This document shows positions 32,752 through 41,792 of a DNA stretch of 64,000 nt, piece after piece. The DNA is from DLKC01 sp002478885. GTDB lineage: Bacteria; Bacteroidota; Bacteroidia; Chitinophagales; Chitinophagaceae. The stretch is from positions 868,001 to 932,000 of the forward strand of contig JAXLUI010000002.1 in the NCBI GenBank assembly GCA_046329585.1. Reading direction: 5' to 3'. Under the pieces are notes generated by a model. That model was not told where the DNA came from. It saw nothing but the letters and a program-made list of their open reading frames with translations, and did no database searches. Position numbers and translations under genes: made by a program. Position 1 is the stretch's first letter. Every line of letters starts with the position of its first letter.

Positions 32752-35607
32752 CTACTTCATTTTTACCATCACTGCTTCGCCTTTGTAAACAACAGTTGCA
32801 TCTGCCTGCAAAACAGGATCCAATGCCTTTGCTTTGTCTTTGGCAATAAACACTACCCTGAACGTCCGCTTTGCCAGCATACCGCTGAAACTGCCTTCCC
32901 GCTTGCCGATCGTCAGCGTTTTATCCTGTTCACTGTAATTGATATTTATATTGCTGTAAGCGCCTTTCTCGTAGTTGTAGTTGATGCCCTCATCCTCATA
33001 TAAGGAGAAGCTGGCATCCTTACCGGTATAAACAAACAGGGTGATGGGGTCGGCGGGCTTCTCTGCTGTGTACTGCAGATCCGGGCCGACGGGGATAACA
33101 GATCCTTCCTTCACATAAACCGGCATCCGCTCGTAAGGAGCGGCAGCATTTATCCTGCGGCCACCTTCTTCAAACTTTCCGGTATAAAGATCGTACCAGC
33201 CCTGGCCTGCAGGCAGGTATACTGACCTGTCCGTGGCATGAAAGGTATACACCGGGTTAATCAGCAGCGAAGGGCCAAACAGGTACTGGTCGCTGATGCT
33301 TCTTACCGCGGTATCAGCAGCAAAATCCATCACCAGTCCACGCATGATGGTATAATCCTTATGATAAGCCGCGCCGGCTACAGCATAGATATAAGGCATC
33401 AGCCGGTACCGCAACTGGTCGTAATAGAGCATGCTTTTGTAGGCAGGGTGCTCAGGAGGCGCTGTATTGTATATCTCCCGGAAAGGAAACTGCCCGTGCG
33501 ACCGGAATAAAGGGCAAAAAGCACCAAACTGGTACCAACGGGTAGTTTGTTCGCGCCACTCTTCCAGGTCTTTATCATTTGGTTTTTCATAGCGGTGTTC
33601 AACCGCAAAGCCACCGATGTCCATCGTCCAGTAGGGAATGCCACTCATGGAGAAATTGAGCCCCGCCGTTATCTGTGCTTTCATATCCGTCCATCTTGCC
33701 CCGATATCACCACTCCATGTTGCCGCGGCATAGCGCTGTGATCCTGCAAAGGCTGAGCGGGTTAAGATAAATACACGGTCATTGGGATTGGCGGCGCGCT
33801 GCCCTTCATAGATGCCTTTGGCATTCTCCATGGGGTAAGCGTTCAGGTTCTCCGCTGCGATGCCGGTATAGAGGGGTGACATCTGTTGCTTTCTTTTCTG
33901 GTAAGACACATTGGATAAGATATCCGGCTCACTGGCATCCATCCACCACGCATCAACCCCTTTTTTGTAGAGCCTGCTGTTGAGCAGCTCCCAGAAAGCC
34001 TTTTGTGCGGCAGGGTTAAAAGCGTCATAGAAAGTGGAGATATAGCCCTGCCCTATCCAGTCGCGCTGGCGGTCTGCAATATTCCTGGTATAAAGCCAGC
34101 CGCTGTCGTTGAATTGCTTGTAGGTGGGGATGCCTTCATAAAACTTCGGCCATACAGAGATCATGAAATGCGTGTTGTATTTTTTGTGCAGCACACTGAT
34201 CATGCTGTCGGGGTTGGGGAACCGTGATGCATCAAATTCCTGGCTGCCCCATGCATCCTGTTTCCAGTAGCTCCAGTCCTGCACAATATTGTCAAGCGGT
34301 ATCCTGCGCTTGCGGAATTCCTCTACGGTGCTCAGGATCTCGTCCTGTGTTTTATAGCGCTCCCTGCTCTGCCAGAAACCCAGCGTCCATTTGGGCAGCA
34401 GGGTGGCTTTACCGGTGAGGCTGCGGTAGCCTGCAATCACCTGGTCCATATTGTTGCCATAGATAAAATAGTAGTCAAGCTGCTGCCCGGCCTCTGCCTC
34501 AAATCCATAGCTGTCCTGGTCTTTTGCTGGGACCGGGCTCAGCCATTTGGCGGAGATATAAGACTCACCGCCATCGGGGATCCACTCAATCTTAATGGCA
34601 TATTTGCGGCCTTTCTCCATCTGCGGGTTTATCTGTGCCACACCGGGGTTCCATGCCTGACGCCAGCGGTCGGCCACCAGCTTGCCATCAAGCCAGATCT
34701 TCAGGTAACCCGCATAGGTAAACCTGAACTTATGTACACCGGTAAAGGGTGATTCAACAGACCCTTCCCAGCGGAGCATTCCATTGCCGATATTAAATGC
34801 AGCAGGCAGTTGTTTGCTGTCGCCAAGGAATTCGTAGTTGATGGCGGACTCCGCCTTTGTAAAGTCAACTTTTGCCGGGTTGTTCTTATCGTTACAGTAG
34901 GATGCGGTCAACCAGCCCTCCTCGTTGTTTTGGGAGTAGAGTTTCAGCGATGATATCGGCTGGTAAGGCCTTGTATCGCCAAACCATGATACGGCATATT
35001 GATCCCACAGCAGCCCATAGTTTTTGGCAGAGACCAGGAAGGGTACCGCCACCTCGGTATTGTTCTGGAAAAGAAAGACCTGCTGGCCTTTGTAATCATA
35101 CACATCATCCTGGTGCTGGCCAAGGCCATAGTAAGCGTCATCGGCAGTGGTTTCATATACCTGTTTGATGGTATAAGATGCCTTGCCTTCAAAAACGGCG
35201 GGCTCAAAGCTCCGGCCATTGTTTTGCCTTTCGGCAAGAATGGGTTTACCTGCTTTATCAGTAAAGGAAACGGCACCGTTGTCTTTTCTTACAGTGGCAA
35301 CGACAAGGCTGGTGGACAGCCTGATATTGCCGCCCTCCTCTGCTACCGTCCATGCAGGTATGGTGCTGTGATCGTAAGAGGCAATAAGGCTTTTGATTTC
35401 CTCCGGGTTATCAGATGGGGAGGCGGTGACCCTGATGATATTGTCAGCAATCACAGCCAGCCGCACCTGTTTGGTATTACCGGCAATCGCAGCATCGGTG
35501 TAAACGATGATGCCATCTTTTGTTTTGGTATAGGTGCCGGCGGCAGCACTGCAAAAGATCGTGCAGAGCAACAAGGCATTCAGGAGATAAACAGTTCTTA
35601 TGGTCAT
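32752..35607 (-). CDS. secreted GH31 alpha-xylosidase with PA14 domain
   Basis: 951 residues. Signal peptide (LLLCTIFCSAAAGT), N-terminal GH31 beta-sandwich, an inserted PA14-type domain at about residues 225-375 (GVHKFRFTYAGYLKIWLDGK; YAIKIEWIPDGGESYISAKW), and the TIM barrel with nucleophile Asp in KGVDAWWMDASEPD and acid/base Asp in ATWSGDIGARWTDMKAQI, then C-terminal sandwiches and a DUF5110 region. GH31 with a PA14 insert is the layout of Cellvibrio Xyl31A, which removes alpha-xylose from xyloglucan oligosaccharides. With GH9 and GH2 nearby, xyloglucan is the likely substrate; no SusC/SusD pair is in the window. Confidence 0.93.
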   Translation of the reverse strand: MTIRTVYLLNALLLCTIFCSAAAGTYTKTKDGIIVYTDAAIAGNTKQVRLAVIADNIIRVTASPSDNPEEIKSLIASYDHSTIPAWTVAEEGGNIRLSTSLVVATVRKDNGAVSFTDKAGKPILAERQNNGRSFEPAVFEGKASYTIKQVYETTADDAYYGLGQHQDDVYDYKGQQVFLFQNNTEVAVPFLVSAKNYGLLWDQYAVSWFGDTRPYQPISSLKLYSQNNEEGWLTASYCNDKNNPAKVDFTKAESAINYEFLGDSKQLPAAFNIGNGMLRWEGSVESPFTGVHKFRFTYAGYLKIWLDGKLVADRWRQAWNPGVAQINPQMEKGRKYAIKIEWIPDGGESYISAKWLSPVPAKDQDSYGFEAEAGQQLDYYFIYGNNMDQVIAGYRSLTGKATLLPKWTLGFWQSRERYKTQDEILSTVEEFRKRRIPLDNIVQDWSYWKQDAWGSQEFDASRFPNPDSMISVLHKKYNTHFMISVWPKFYEGIPTYKQFNDSGWLYTRNIADRQRDWIGQGYISTFYDAFNPAAQKAFWELLNSRLYKKGVDAWWMDASEPDILSNVSYQKRKQQMSPLYTGIAAENLNAYPMENAKGIYEGQRAANPNDRVFILTRSAFAGSQRYAAATWSGDIGARWTDMKAQITAGLNFSMSGIPYWTMDIGGFAVEHRYEKPNDKDLEEWREQTTRWYQFGAFCPLFRSHGQFPFREIYNTAPPEHPAYKSMLYYDQLRYRLMPYIYAVAGAAYHKDYTIMRGLVMDFAADTAVRSISDQYLFGPSLLINPVYTFHATDRSVYLPAGQGWYDLYTGKFEEGGRRINAAAPYERMPVYVKEGSVIPVGPDLQYTAEKPADPITLFVYTGKDASFSLYEDEGINYNYEKGAYSNININYSEQDKTLTIGKREGSFSGMLAKRTFRVVFIAKDKAKALDPVLQADATVVYKGEAVMVKMK

Positions 35608-35639
35608 GAAGCAAGTGTACGAAAAAAATGGTTTGTGCG

Positions 35640-36640
35640 GTTGTGTCGCTATTCGGCATTGTCTGAACCAGCATGAAAGGATGAGAGGATTAAAGGATTG
35701 CCATTGTCAGAATCAGGATGCAAAAGATGAGAGGATTCACAGGATTGCCATTGTCAGAATCAGGATGAAGAGGATGAAAGGATTTACCCGATCGCGAAAC
35801 GTAAGCCCATCCTGAAAGTCTGTAAATCCTGATTCAGACAATTCTCCGCGTTCTTTGCGTTTCTCGGCGCTGGCCTTTGTGTTCTTTGCGTTTCTTGTCT
35901 CTGTGCCCTTTGCGGTTAAAAATCCTGCCAATCCTAAAATCCCGTAAATCCTGATTCAGACAATTCTCCATCCTGCTAATCCTATAATCCTGTAAATCCT
36001 GATTCAGACAATCAACCATCCTACCCATCCTGAAATCCTGTAAATCCTGATTCAGACAATTCTTTGTGTTCTTTGCGTTTCTTGTCTCTGTGCTCTTTGC
36101 GGTTAAAAATCCTGCCCATCCTAAAATCGGGTAAATCCTGATTCAGACAATTCTTTGCGTTCTTTGCGTTTCTTGTCTCTGTGCCCTTTGCGGTTAAAAA
36201 TCCTGTCAATCCTAAAATCGGGTAAATCCTGATTCAGACAATCTTCCTTCCTGCTAATCCTAAAATCCCGTAAATCCTGATTCAGACAATCTTCCATCCT
36301 GCTAATCCTATAAATCCTGATTCAGACAATTCTTCGCGCTCTTTGCGTTTCTTGTCTCTGTGCTCTTTGCGGTTAAAAATCCTGCTAATCCTAAAATTCC
36401 GTAAATCCTGATTCAGACAATCAACCATCCTGCCCATCCTAAAATCCTATAAATCCTGATTCAGACAATCTTTGCGTTCTTTGCGTTTCTTGTCTCTGTG
36501 CTCTTTGTGGTTAAAAAATATTAACTGATGAATTGTTCAATTTCTTTTATAATCAACCATCCTGCTCATCCTAAAATCCTCTAAATCCTGATTCAGTCAA
36601 TTCTTCGCGCTCTTTACGGTTAAAGATGATGACTCCGCTG
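35640..36640. repeat. large family B/C repeat field
   Basis: About a kilobase without a gene. Eleven copies of aaatcctgattcag(a/t)caat are spread at 40-120 base spacing, interleaved with family C units (tttgcgttctttgcgtttct .. gcggttaaaaat) at about 35,840, 36,060, 36,150, 36,335 and 36,470. Two or three copies at the left edge (35,660-35,770) are in the opposite orientation (gtcagaatcaggat), so the field as a whole is an inverted arrangement. Small open frames here are repeat artefacts. Confidence 0.85.
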
Positions 36641-36662
36641 AAACGGGAAATTTACTACCCGT

Positions 36663-37778
36663 TTATTTGCTTACCCGCCCAATTCCAAATTGATCACCTG
36701 CTTTTACGGCTTTATTATTGTCAAAATCTATCTCCAGCATTTTCTCACTTTCCACATTATTAAAAAACTCATCCTGCAATGTGGCAATGATCTTGCGTGT
36801 TTTTACATCGATCACTTCACCACTTGATGGGTACATATATTTTCCGTCCATACTAAACGTGATCCATCCCGGCATATTCCGCACAGGAATAGTGGTTAAC
36901 TGCTGGTAAGGCGGCGAGGCATTGAATACATGCACCCGCATATTATACCCATCGGCTAACCACAATTCTTTTTCATCGGGCGTAAGACCAATACCATGAC
37001 TTGGGTTACCATGTCTTCTTACAGGTCCGGGTTCCCATCCCTCCACTTCGATATGTGCCAGTTTCTTTCCTGTTGTAAGGTCTCCTACTTCAAAACCAAG
37101 CAGGCTGTCAACCGTTACATACGCCAGGGTTTCCTTGCCATTGATGGTAAACGGGCGAACAAAGTTTGTAAAGGGTCCAACTTTATTAATAAGCGTATTT
37201 GTTTTTGTATCGGAAATATACAACCACGGCGATGCAATGTCGTCGAGGTAAACACGATCACCCGAAGCCCCGTAAATAGTGTTGTGCGCCCTTTTATAAA
37301 CGTCGATCTTTTTAATGATAGCGCCGGTAGCACAGTCCACCACGTTCCAGAATTTATTTTCGAGGGAAGGCAGGTACATCGTTTTACCATCGGGTGAAAC
37401 AGCCATACGGTCACAACCCCCTTCAAAGAATTTTTCCCATACCAGTGTATCCGTAGTAAGGTCTATGCGCTGCAGCGATTCAAGCGTACTGATATAAATA
37501 CTGTTGAGCGGAATACTTACTGCAATGCCTTTTACATTCGAAGGCGTTTTATCCGGGTGAAAACCCCTGGTCTCAATGCGCTTAACAAAGTGGTGATCGT
37601 TATCCATATCAAACACAAGGATGCCATGACCGCCATAACCCAGGTAATCACGAATGCCGGGCACTGCTACATACAAATAATGTTGTACGGTGGCAGAGTC
37701 TGCCGTCGGCTCACGTGCTGATGTGAGCATGATCATGAACCCTAAAACCTGTATGATAAAAATGCTTTTCTGTCTCAT
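36663..37778 (-). CDS. secreted YncE-like beta-propeller protein
   Basis: 371 residues. An N-terminal hydrophobic signal (IFIIQVLGFMIMLTSA) is followed by repeated beta-propeller blades: HYLYVAVPGIRDYLGYGGHG, SIYISTLESLQRIDLTTDTL, RMAVSPDGKTMYLPSLENKF, and GIGLTPDEKELWLADGYNMR. This matches seven-bladed YVTN/YncE-type proteins, which bind partners or carbohydrate, or belong to quinoprotein-like folds; no cofactor ligands are obvious. Stand-alone gene between repeat fields. A GH role is possible only by proximity. Confidence 0.75.
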   Translation of the reverse strand: MRQKSIFIIQVLGFMIMLTSAREPTADSATVQHYLYVAVPGIRDYLGYGGHGILVFDMDNDHHFVKRIETRGFHPDKTPSNVKGIAVSIPLNSIYISTLESLQRIDLTTDTLVWEKFFEGGCDRMAVSPDGKTMYLPSLENKFWNVVDCATGAIIKKIDVYKRAHNTIYGASGDRVYLDDIASPWLYISDTKTNTLINKVGPFTNFVRPFTINGKETLAYVTVDSLLGFEVGDLTTGKKLAHIEVEGWEPGPVRRHGNPSHGIGLTPDEKELWLADGYNMRVHVFNASPPYQQLTTIPVRNMPGWITFSMDGKYMYPSSGEVIDVKTRKIIATLQDEFFNNVESEKMLEIDFDNNKAVKAGDQFGIGRVSK

Positions 37779-37910
37779 AACCTGCCATCATTTTTTGTTG
37801 TAGGCTACTTTGAAGTTAAGTGATCGTGCAAAAGAGGGGGCAAAGTGTAATGATTTTTTTTGTAGTGGGCTTTAGTATTGCTATTGGGAACATAGAGTTA
37901 TGAGGCTTTA

Positions 37911-38040
37911 TTGCGCCGGTCCCGAGAGGAACGATTCGGGATCGCACACTTGTACGGTTGAATGTTTGTGCAGCTTATAAAAAACCAACAACTACGGCAC
38001 AACTTGTCCCGATTGTTTCGGGAAGTACCCATGCGCTGCA
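37911..38040. repeat. family A element, inverted pair
   Basis: A reversed long copy at 37911-37956 (cccgagaggaacgattcggg inside, ending acacttgtacg) faces a diverged forward copy at about 37997-38040 (gcacaacttgtcccgattgt then ttcggg). It lies in the 37779-38275 gap; no gene is seen there. Confidence 0.55.
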
Positions 38041-38075
38041 AGACTTGCCTGCATACTTGCGCCATTTGGGGGCCT

Positions 38076-38170
38076 TTGCGTTCTTTGTGTTTCTTGTCTC
38101 TGTGCCCTTTGCGGTTAAAAATCCTGCTAATCCTAAAATCTTGTAAATCCAGATTCAGACAATCTTCGGG
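38076..38170. repeat. family C plus family B unit
   Basis: ttgcgttctttgtgtttctt .. gcggttaaaaat followed by cctgctaatcctaaaatctt and agattcagacaat, in the same order as in the large field at 35.6 kb. Confidence 0.7.
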
Positions 38171-38215
38171 TGCTTTGTGGTTGAATGAATGCCTGCGGAA
38201 ATGGCTGTACTAAAA

Positions 38216-38237
38216 AAGGTCACTGATGGGTGACCTT
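38216..38237 (-). terminator. rho-independent terminator of the DUF6266 gene
   Basis: On the minus strand aaggtcac, a six-base loop and gtgacctt form an eight-base perfect stem followed by a run of T (the plus strand shows taaaaaa before it). It lies 38 bases past the DUF6266 stop. Confidence 0.75.
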
Positions 38238-38275
38238 GAGGTGGATTGGAAAATTATTGTTTTACAGCCTGCCTG

Positions 38276-38917
38276 TTAACTTCCCACTATAATACTGCCT
38301 GTATAAAAACTGTTGGAGGCTTCATTGCCGTCCATATCGGTGAAGGCGATCCATGTTTCGACCGTCTGCTGGTGATAGGCTGAGAGGTCCACCGTTTCTG
38401 TTCCGGCATCACGGGTGGTATTGCCTGAGGTATAAACCGTAACGTCGAGTGCACTGCAATAGATGACCAGCACGGTTTTGTCTGTGGCGAGTGCCTTGCC
38501 CATGCCGGAGTTGTCTGTCCAGGTAAAGACGAGATTGTCATCCGTACCTTTTGCAACTGCGGGGTTGGCCCCGTTGGGCAGGCTGCCACGGCTGACCAAT
38601 ACCTTTTGGTAATCGACCTCAAAATCGGGCGAGTTGCCGGTGACTGCATTCTGGATGTTGTAGGCAAATGCGGCGTTGAATGCCGTCATACCATTTGCGT
38701 AGGCCTTGTAGGTAAGCTCCAGCAGTGCCGTCATTGTTTGTGTGAAGCGCATGATGAGTGCAAACTTCAACTGCTGCTCGATCTGTTTTACCGTTGATGT
38801 TTTTGATTTCTTGTTTGGAAGGCTTTTCATGTACGTGATGCCTTTCCATGTGCTGCCTACTACGGGGCCTACGTTTCCTGAAAAGCCCCCGAGGATTCCT
38901 TTGTTGATAATGCCCAT
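38276..38917 (-). CDS. DUF6266 family protein
   Basis: 213 residues. The N-terminus MGIINKGILGGFSGNVGPVV followed by GSTWKGITYMKSLP is the DUF6266 signature; the C-terminal ~100 residues look like an Ig-like beta domain (DNLVFTWTDNSGMGKALATD; QTVETWIAFTDMDGNEASNS). No signal peptide. Members occur in many Bacteroidota, frequently in several copies and in variable regions; function unknown. An alternative idea, a phage- or surface-assembly component, rests only on the Ig-like half. It has a clear terminator. Confidence 0.85.
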   Translation of the reverse strand: MGIINKGILGGFSGNVGPVVGSTWKGITYMKSLPNKKSKTSTVKQIEQQLKFALIMRFTQTMTALLELTYKAYANGMTAFNAAFAYNIQNAVTGNSPDFEVDYQKVLVSRGSLPNGANPAVAKGTDDNLVFTWTDNSGMGKALATDKTVLVIYCSALDVTVYTSGNTTRDAGTETVDLSAYHQQTVETWIAFTDMDGNEASNSFYTGSIIVGS

Positions 38918-39189
38918 TGTTTTTGTTTTTTGGGTTTAAAAATGATGCTGGCCGGTGCGGGTTGTTTTTTTGAATGCCGCCGGTCAACGTTGTAAAAATA
39001 GGGTGCCAGGATGCGGAAAAAATCAATACCAGTGCGGGTTGCGCCTTGTTGCGCCCGATGACTTTTTATGGCTTTGAGATAGTAAAAACGGTTTTGAATT
39101 GCGTTGTTTTGTACAAAGCTGCAGGGTTATAAAAACTGGTTGTTGCGCTGCAAGTATGACAGGTGGGCGAAAAAATTAAGGTAGCTATC

Positions 39190-39221
39190 AAACTATAACC
39201 AGACTATAACCTGACTATAAC
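39190..39221. repeat. three direct 11-base repeats
   Basis: aactataacc agactataacc tgactataac: ctataac recurs three times with an 11-base period, one helical turn, in the gap 38918-39596. The rest of 38918-39300 holds no recognised feature. Confidence 0.5.
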
Positions 39222-39300
39222 AAGGTCGTTTGTTTTTCTGTGCTGTTTTGCGGGGTATAATTCCTGACGGTGTGGCAGAGAAGGAGATTTTTTAATGTTC

Positions 39301-39490
39301 TTACTTTCTTTTGTCTTGATACAAAAGAAAGTAAGCAAAGAAAAAATCAAGGACCACATGAACGCTCCGCGCATTGGTCCGGGCCAACGCCACACCTCTC
39401 GGTTATATTTATGTTTAAGTAAGACAGCATTGCGGCGCTTGCCTTTGTGTTCTTTGTGTTTCTTCTCTTTGTGTGCTCTGCGGTTAAAAG
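39301..39490. repeat. family D unit plus family C unit
   Basis: A second near-identical copy of the 101-base unit at 32091. Bases 39301-39314 (ttactttcttttgt) pair perfectly with 39321-39334 around the loop cttgat. A family C unit follows at about 39440-39490 (ctttgtgttctttgtgtttc .. gcggttaaaa). Confidence 0.8.
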
Positions 39491-39596
39491 AATGGGGAGG
39501 CGTTGGTATAACAGCATGCAGGAACTGCTGCGCGGGAAAAGGAAAAAAATTGTTGGGTAGCACTTTGGGGGTGGGTATGTATGCCTGGGGGTTTTG

Positions 39597-39803
39597 TTAT
39601 TTTGTACGCTCCATGTTTTTGCGCAACAACTGGAGTATGCCGGGAAGATAGTACAATATTTTATTGCCGATCTTGGAATACTGGATTATTTTTTTTGTGC
39701 GCCAGGTTTGGAGGGTGCGGCTGCTGATAGGCAATGATTGTAAAATCTCCTGTTTGTCTATCCAGTCTGCAAGGGCCGGATTTTTTTCGGGGAATTTTTT
39801 CAT
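39597..39803 (-). CDS. small HTH (excisionase-like) DNA-binding protein
   Basis: 68 residues. It has the MerR/excisionase-type winged HTH: ADWIDKQEILQSLPISSRTL, then QTWRTKKIIQYSKIGNKILY. Bacteroidota proteins with WIDKQEV..SPRTLQ..R..G.I.YSKI..KI.Y are common in integrative and mobilisable elements, and also serve as small regulators. It is divergent from hsdM across 290 bases that hold two matched palindromes, so it may regulate the restriction operon, or may be the relic of a mobile element that brought it in. Confidence 0.72.
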   Translation of the reverse strand: MKKFPEKNPALADWIDKQEILQSLPISSRTLQTWRTKKIIQYSKIGNKILYYLPGILQLLRKNMERTK

Positions 39804-39875
39804 GTGTATTGAATTTTAGGGGTTAATCTACAAACAAGATAGAAAACGGGTTTTGCATTTGCAATAGCCTGCCTG

Positions 39876-39912
39876 TGTGATTTTTCACATTTGCCGCCGT
39901 GATTTTTCACGG
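39876..39912. promoter_or_regulatory. paired palindromic operator candidate
   Basis: tgtgattttttcaca-type sites: tgtgatttttcaca at 39876-39889 and ccgtgatttttcacgg at 39897-39912, with identical cores gtgatttttcac and centres 22 bases apart (about two turns). They lie between the divergent HTH gene and hsdM, as expected for an autoregulated control switch. Confidence 0.5.
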
Positions 39913-40057
39913 ACATTAACAGCTTAAACCTTCTTAACTTGTTGGCAGTGTCCGCATTTGTTTGGATAGTACGAGATCATCCATAAAAATATTTACACCA
40001 GATTAATAGAAATACAAAGCAACATAACCAGAAAATACTGTAAATAGTCACATAAAA

Positions 40058-40087
40058 TTTGATAACAAGTTCCTTTTTGTTATTTTG
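40058..40087 (+). promoter_or_regulatory. candidate Bacteroidota-type promoter of hsdM
   Basis: tttg at 40058-40061, 19 bases, then tattttg at 40081-40087, close to the TTTG-N19-TAnnTTTG pattern but one base short in the -7 box. It would leave a very short leader before the ATG at 40094. Confidence 0.3.
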
Positions 40088-40093
40088 TTCTCC

Positions 40094-41716
40094 ATGCCCA
40101 AATCAATAAAACAAACAACAGAAGAGCCCCTCGAAAAAAAACTCTGGAAAACAGCAGACAAACTCCGCAAGAACATGGATGCTGCCGAATACAAACACAT
40201 TGTATTAGGCTTGATATTCCTCAAATATATTTCAGATGCTTTTGAAGAATTATATGAAAAATTAGTTGCACAAAAAGCAGAAGGTGCAGACCCCGAAGAC
40301 AAGAATGAATACATAGCCGAAAAAGTATTTTATGTGCCACCATCTGCACGCTGGAAATGGATACAGGGCAGAGCATCATTACCAACTATTGGAGCAGATG
40401 TAGACGCAGCAATGGATGCCATTGAAAAAGACAACACTTCGCTGCGCGGTGTTTTACCCAAAGTATTTGCACAGGAAAAATTAGACAAAGCAAGTCTTGG
40501 CGGACTTATCAATCTTATCGGCACTGCAACACTCGGCACCAAAGAAGCACAAAGCAAAGATGTGCTCGGCAAAGTGTATGAATATTTCCTTGGTGAGTTT
40601 GCATTGGCAGAAGGTAAAAAAGGCGGACAGTTCTATACACCTGCCAGCGTAGTAAAATTGTTGGTATCAATGCTTGAACCTTATGAAGGTCGTGTATTCG
40701 ATCCCTGTTGTGGCAGTGGTGGCATGTTTGTGCAAAGCGAAAAGTTTATCAAAGCACACCAGGATCATTACAAAAAGAATAACGGGAAAAAATTATCTCT
40801 CAATCCTACAGATCATATTTCTATTTACGGGCAGGAAAGTAACCAAACCACATGGCGTTTGTGTAAAATGAATCTTGCCATTCGTGGTATTGACAGCAGC
40901 AATGTAAAATGGAACAATGAAGGCAGTTTTTTAAACGATGCGCATAAAGATCTTAAAGCAGATTTTATTATTGCCAATCCTCCTTTTAACGACAGTGACT
41001 GGAGTGGTGAACTCTTACGCGATGATGCAAGATGGAATATCCTCGGCGAAAAAATAGTGCCGCCTGCAGGCAATGCCAACTATGCATGGATCATGCATTT
41101 CCTTTATCATATGGCACCAACTGGCAAAGCAGGTTTTGTGTTAAGTAAAGGTTCTTTAACCTCGCAAACCAATAACGAAGGCGAGATAAGAAAAGCATTG
41201 ATTGAACGCGACCTGGTGGATTGCATTGTAAACCTGCCCACCAAACTTTTTCTCAATACACAAATACCCGCCTGTCTCTGGTTCTTATCAAGAAATAAAA
41301 CCAACAGTGGTTTCCGCGAAAGAAAAGGCGAAATATTATTTATTGATGCACGCAATCTTGGCTTCCTTGTAAACAGGCGCAACCGCGACCTTAGTGATGA
41401 TGATATTGATCTTGTTGCAAATACTTACCACAACTTTAGAAACAAAGGCGGTGATTATAAAGATGTACAGGGCTTTTGCAAACGCACAACCATAGATGAA
41501 GTGCGCAAACTCAATTATGTATTAACACCGGGGCGTTATGTAGGCTTACCCGATGATGAAGATGATTTCAATTTTGCAGAACGTTTTACCGCATTAAAAA
41601 CAGAACTGGAAAAACAGATAGCAGAAGAAGATGCATTGAATAAACGCATACAGCAAAACCTTGCAAAAATTAAACTGGTTGATAATACAGAGGATAATGT
41701 TGTACCCAACAGTTGA
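40094..41716 (+). CDS. hsdM: type I restriction-modification DNA methyltransferase subunit
   Basis: 540 residues from the ATG at 40094; a TTG three codons upstream falls in the promoter-like box and is unlikely. N-terminal HsdM_N helical domain (LEKKLWKTADKLRKNMDAAE), a SAM-binding domain with motif I DPCCGSGGMFVQ (from residue 203), catalytic NPPF (residues 295-298) for adenine-N6 methylation, and a C-terminal coiled coil. With HsdS it protects host sites; with HsdR it forms the restriction complex. It opens the defence operon but is separated from hsdS by 1.3 kb of unrelated genes, which is unusual. Confidence 0.95.
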   Translation: MPKSIKQTTEEPLEKKLWKTADKLRKNMDAAEYKHIVLGLIFLKYISDAFEELYEKLVAQKAEGADPEDKNEYIAEKVFYVPPSARWKWIQGRASLPTIGADVDAAMDAIEKDNTSLRGVLPKVFAQEKLDKASLGGLINLIGTATLGTKEAQSKDVLGKVYEYFLGEFALAEGKKGGQFYTPASVVKLLVSMLEPYEGRVFDPCCGSGGMFVQSEKFIKAHQDHYKKNNGKKLSLNPTDHISIYGQESNQTTWRLCKMNLAIRGIDSSNVKWNNEGSFLNDAHKDLKADFIIANPPFNDSDWSGELLRDDARWNILGEKIVPPAGNANYAWIMHFLYHMAPTGKAGFVLSKGSLTSQTNNEGEIRKALIERDLVDCIVNLPTKLFLNTQIPACLWFLSRNKTNSGFRERKGEILFIDARNLGFLVNRRNRDLSDDDIDLVANTYHNFRNKGGDYKDVQGFCKRTTIDEVRKLNYVLTPGRYVGLPDDEDDFNFAERFTALKTELEKQIAEEDALNKRIQQNLAKIKLVDNTEDNVVPNS

Positions 41717-41730
41717 ACAACTATGATGCT

Positions 41731-41753
41731 TCTGTTGCGTCGCACACTTGTGC
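41731..41753. repeat. family A repeat inside the defence operon
   Basis: tctgttgcgtcgcacacttg then tgc is a reversed short copy in the 76-base gap between hsdM and the first cargo gene. Copies elsewhere are intergenic; this one lies within the presumed transcript. Confidence 0.6.
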
Positions 41754-41792
41754 TTTATATAATATATCAACAAATAACTTAAAATAAAAAAC

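Noticed and set aside
35600..36210. Short frames such as MTGFLTAKGTETRNAKNAKN in the 36 kb repeat field
   Set aside because: Pure translations of family B and C repeats (gcggttaaaaatcctg...), present in many copies and both strands.
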